In this document: positions 6,122 through 7,748 of the stretch, one piece after another | Numbering within the stretch: the first letter of the stretch is position 1 | Layout: the number at the start of each line of letters is the position of its first letter | Assembly (NCBI GenBank): GCA_903917425.1 | Contig: CAIXAQ010000054.1 | Location: 1-7,748, forward strand | DNA: 7,748 nucleotides | Direction: 5' to 3' | Source: an uncultured Bacteroidales bacterium | GTDB taxonomy: Bacteria > Bacteroidota > Bacteroidia > Bacteroidales > UBA4417 | Position numbers and translations under genes: made by a program | Notes under the pieces: model-generated | What the model saw: the letters and a program-made list of their open reading frames with translations, nothing else | Told to the model about the DNA's origin: nothing | The model's database searches: none

Positions 6122-6589
6122 TTATTTGTTAATGGTTACTATGATTTTATTATTTTTAACAGAAATAACAATTATTTCCACCTCCTGATCAATAAATTCA
6201 CCAAAAGTATGAACTTCAATTATTTCGTTGTTTATTAAAGCTTTACCGGCAGGTGCCAGTCGTGAAACAGTCATTCCTTTATCTCCTATAGCTATCGAGA
6301 GACCTTCCAATTGATCCATTTTTCCATCACTCGTGGTCTTGAGCGCCATACGTTTCCATGTTCCGGCTTTAAAGGAGAAATACAGCGAAACGATAGTAAC
6401 TACAATGGTTGCAGCCAAAGTGATATGTCCTGCGACTATACCCTTTGAAACATAAGTTTGCCACAATCCAACAAAAAGAAGTCCGAATCCTGCAATACCG
6501 GCTAGAGTCGCGCCAGGAATGACAAGTACTTCGAGGAGTAAAAACAGTAAACCAAGTGTAATGAGAATAATTATTAATAACCAGGACAT
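6122..6589 (-). CDS. nfeD: NfeD-family membrane protein, short form with C-terminal OB fold
   Basis: The protein has 155 residues. There are three membrane segments, at about 2-24, 27-46 and 50-72. The short turn VLVIPGATLAGIAGFG resembles the family signature E-x-[FV]-[VIL]-x-P-G-x-x-x-x-G-I-x-G. A soluble C-terminal domain, about 95-155 (GDKGMTVSRLAPAGKALINN and the strands after it), matches the NfeD OB fold. It lacks the N-terminal ClpP-like serine protease domain found in long NfeD proteins, so it is the short NfeD1b-like form. Family knowledge: such proteins are encoded next to a flotillin or stomatin and are thought to modulate its assembly through the OB domain. Here the floA gene follows after 4 bases. 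The start ATG has no obvious Shine-Dalgarno, which is common in Bacteroidota. Confidence 0.93.
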   Translation of the reverse strand: MSWLLIIILITLGLLFLLLEVLVIPGATLAGIAGFGLLFVGLWQTYVSKGIVAGHITLAATIVVTIVSLYFSFKAGTWKRMALKTTSDGKMDQLEGLSIAIGDKGMTVSRLAPAGKALINNEIIEVHTFGEFIDQEVEIIVISVKNNKIIVTINK

Positions 6590-6591
6590 AG

Positions 6592-6631
6592 AACGTTGAA
6601 TTTACTAACAAGTGATCTTTTAAACGTTGAA
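6592..6631. repeat. Direct repeat AACGTTGAA x2 upstream of nfeD-floA
   Basis: The 9-mer occurs at 6592-6600 and 6623-6631, 31 bases apart (about three helical turns), just upstream of the nfeD start. On the minus strand it reads TTCAACGTT. The equal-face spacing would suit a regulator binding two sites, but no consensus known to me matches. Confidence 0.4.
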
Positions 6632-6671
6632 AAAAGGATTCTCAGCTAAATTATGCAATTTAACTTTATGC

Positions 6672-6698
6672 CTGGCAGAAAAAAACTCAAAAAGCCAG
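6672..6698 (-). terminator. Possible hairpin after the M48 peptidase gene
   Basis: CTGGC (6698-6694) and GCCAG (6676-6672) pair over 5 bp around a 17-base loop that is nearly all T on the minus strand. It begins right after the peptidase stop codon. The T-run lies inside the loop instead of after the stem, so it is not a typical intrinsic terminator. Confidence 0.3.
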
Positions 6699-6699
6699 C

Positions 6700-7635
6700 C
6701 TATTTAACTTTAACTCCAAGTTTCTTAGGATCGACAGGTGCTGCAGGCTTTTGTTGAACCGGCGCTGTTACCTGATTTTGTTGATCAGGAGATATAGTTG
6801 CGTTGTTTTGCACTGCTTTTCCCGAACCTGAGGAGTTTACCGTATAATATTTTTTTGCATCAGGCATAAAAGCCTGAATCTGAGCGATCCGGCGTTCGTC
6901 GCTGGGATGAGTACTCATAATTTCCGGTGGTTTTGCTCCACCAATTTTCGACATTTCCTGCCAGAATGAGACCGCGCGTTCCGGGTTGTAACCCGCCATC
7001 GCCATGAATACCAGGCCCAATTTATCGGCTTCTAACTCATGCTGGCGCGAATAGGTAAGAATTCCTAATTGCGAACCTACGCCAAATGCCGACATAAAAA
7101 TATCCCTGGTTGCCTGTGGTTTCTGTTGCATATACATGTCTAAACCTATTCCTGCTGCCTGTACAGCCAACTCCTGGCTCATCCTTTCGTTACCATGTTC
7201 AGCCACTGCATGAGCAATTTCGTGTCCCATTACAACTGCCAAACCGGCGTCGTCCTTGGTTAATGGCAAAATTCCGGTATAAACTACCACCTTACCGCCA
7301 GGCATACACCAGGCGTTTACCTCAGGGCTGTCAACCACATTAAATTCCCACTTATAACCGGCAATTTTATTTGATAAGCCATTGTCTCTCATGTATTTTT
7401 CAACGGCCTGGCTTATACGGATACCTACGTTAGTTACTTCAGCTGACGAACGGGTCGGTGGATTTACAGCCGGGTTCGACTTTAAAAACGAAGCATAATT
7501 TTCCTGCCCCATGGCTATCATGGTGCTGTTAGGCAATAATTTAAGTTGTTTTCGCCCGGTAATCGGGACTTTTGAGCAGGAAACGATTACTGTAAGCAGT
7601 AAAAAAATTAAAAATCCTTTGCTATATTTATCCAT
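6700..7635 (-). CDS. Lipoprotein M48-family zinc metallopeptidase (LoiP/YcaL/Oma1-like)
   Basis: The protein has 311 residues. It opens with a lipoprotein signal peptide: a basic start, hydrophobic run 8-18 and a lipobox ending VSC, so Cys20 would be lipidated. No acidic surface-export signal of the Bacteroidota type follows Cys20, so it probably faces the periplasm. The zinc protease motif HEIAH is at 138-142, with Glu139 catalytic. The third zinc ligand is E202 in HELEADKLG (199-207). The family also shows NAWCMPGGKVVVYTGIL (107-123) and THPSDERRI (242-250) here. Family knowledge: such proteases degrade misfolded envelope or outer-membrane proteins. The last 45 residues or so are a Pro/Gln/Val-rich, probably disordered tail. 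The ATG at 7635 is supported by the signal peptide. It appears to be a single-gene unit; the 110 bases before nfeD separate it from the next operon. Confidence 0.95.
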   Translation of the reverse strand: MDKYSKGFLIFLLLTVIVSCSKVPITGRKQLKLLPNSTMIAMGQENYASFLKSNPAVNPPTRSSAEVTNVGIRISQAVEKYMRDNGLSNKIAGYKWEFNVVDSPEVNAWCMPGGKVVVYTGILPLTKDDAGLAVVMGHEIAHAVAEHGNERMSQELAVQAAGIGLDMYMQQKPQATRDIFMSAFGVGSQLGILTYSRQHELEADKLGLVFMAMAGYNPERAVSFWQEMSKIGGAKPPEIMSTHPSDERRIAQIQAFMPDAKKYYTVNSSGSGKAVQNNATISPDQQNQVTAPVQQKPAAPVDPKKLGVKVK

Positions 7636-7690
7636 GGATCATTTCATGTTTTGGTAAAACAGTTCTGATATTTTAAAGAATGTCACAAAT

Positions 7691-7722
7691 CAAAAGAAAA
7701 GCTATTTATCAGGGTAGCTCTT
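7691..7722 (-). terminator. Candidate terminator of a gene to the right of the window
   Basis: On the minus strand AGCTA (7719-7715) pairs with TAGCT (7704-7700) around a 10-base loop. A G/T wobble and two A-T pairs extend the stem outward. The 3' arm continues into a T-rich stretch (TTTCTTTT, 7699-7692). It sits 55 bases upstream of the peptidase start, so it would end transcription entering from beyond the window edge. Confidence 0.4.
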
Positions 7723-7748
7723 ATTCTTATCAATCATAAAATTTTAGA

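Noticed and set aside
7636..7748. End of an upstream coding region
   Set aside because: A short minus-strand frame ends in TAG at about 7705-7707, but it has an in-frame stop near the window edge, so there is no support for a gene here.

Overview
This window looks like chromosomal DNA of a member of the Bacteroidota, probably Bacteroidales-like (for example a marine or sediment Prolixibacteraceae-type organism). The evidence is the gene content, A-rich ribosome-binding regions, about 35-45% G+C in the coding parts, and promoter-like elements of the TAnnTTTG type upstream of several genes. Every gene I can support lies on the minus strand, so transcription runs from the right end of the window to the left.

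Reading in the direction of transcription: (1) 7635-6700 encodes a lipoprotein M48 metallopeptidase. (2) 6589-5119 is an nfeD-floA pair, with a 4-base gap, encoding a membrane-anchored OB-fold protein and a flotillin-like scaffold; a clear intrinsic terminator follows at 5089-5055. (3) 5012-2817 is a long RelA/SpoT-type (p)ppGpp enzyme that starts with TTG. Its synthetase domain is intact but its HD hydrolase site has lost the HD pair. An uncharacterised 157-aa protein that looks like a double OB/S1 fold follows at 2732-2259. (4) 2258-1103 has no credible protein gene. (5) 1098-403 is a single-RCK TrkA/KtrA potassium-channel regulator. It runs with a 2-base gap into the N-terminal part of its TrkH/KtrB-type transporter, which is cut by the left edge.

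The stretch at about 2113-1232 is the most unusual part. It is clearly richer in G+C (about 54% by hand count over 1441-1680). It carries a chain of small hairpins whose loops read GNRA or UNCG only on the minus strand. It has a promoter-like pair just upstream (2151-2120), and a hairpin followed by a T-run at its other end. I read it as a candidate autonomous structured RNA of about 0.9 kb, or a degenerate remnant of a structured retroelement such as a group II intron. No domain V and no reverse transcriptase could be found, so its identity is open.

The known genes are mostly stress and envelope housekeeping: stringent response, membrane microdomains, periplasmic proteolysis and potassium homeostasis. 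No CRISPR array, tRNA, rRNA or intact insertion sequence was seen.
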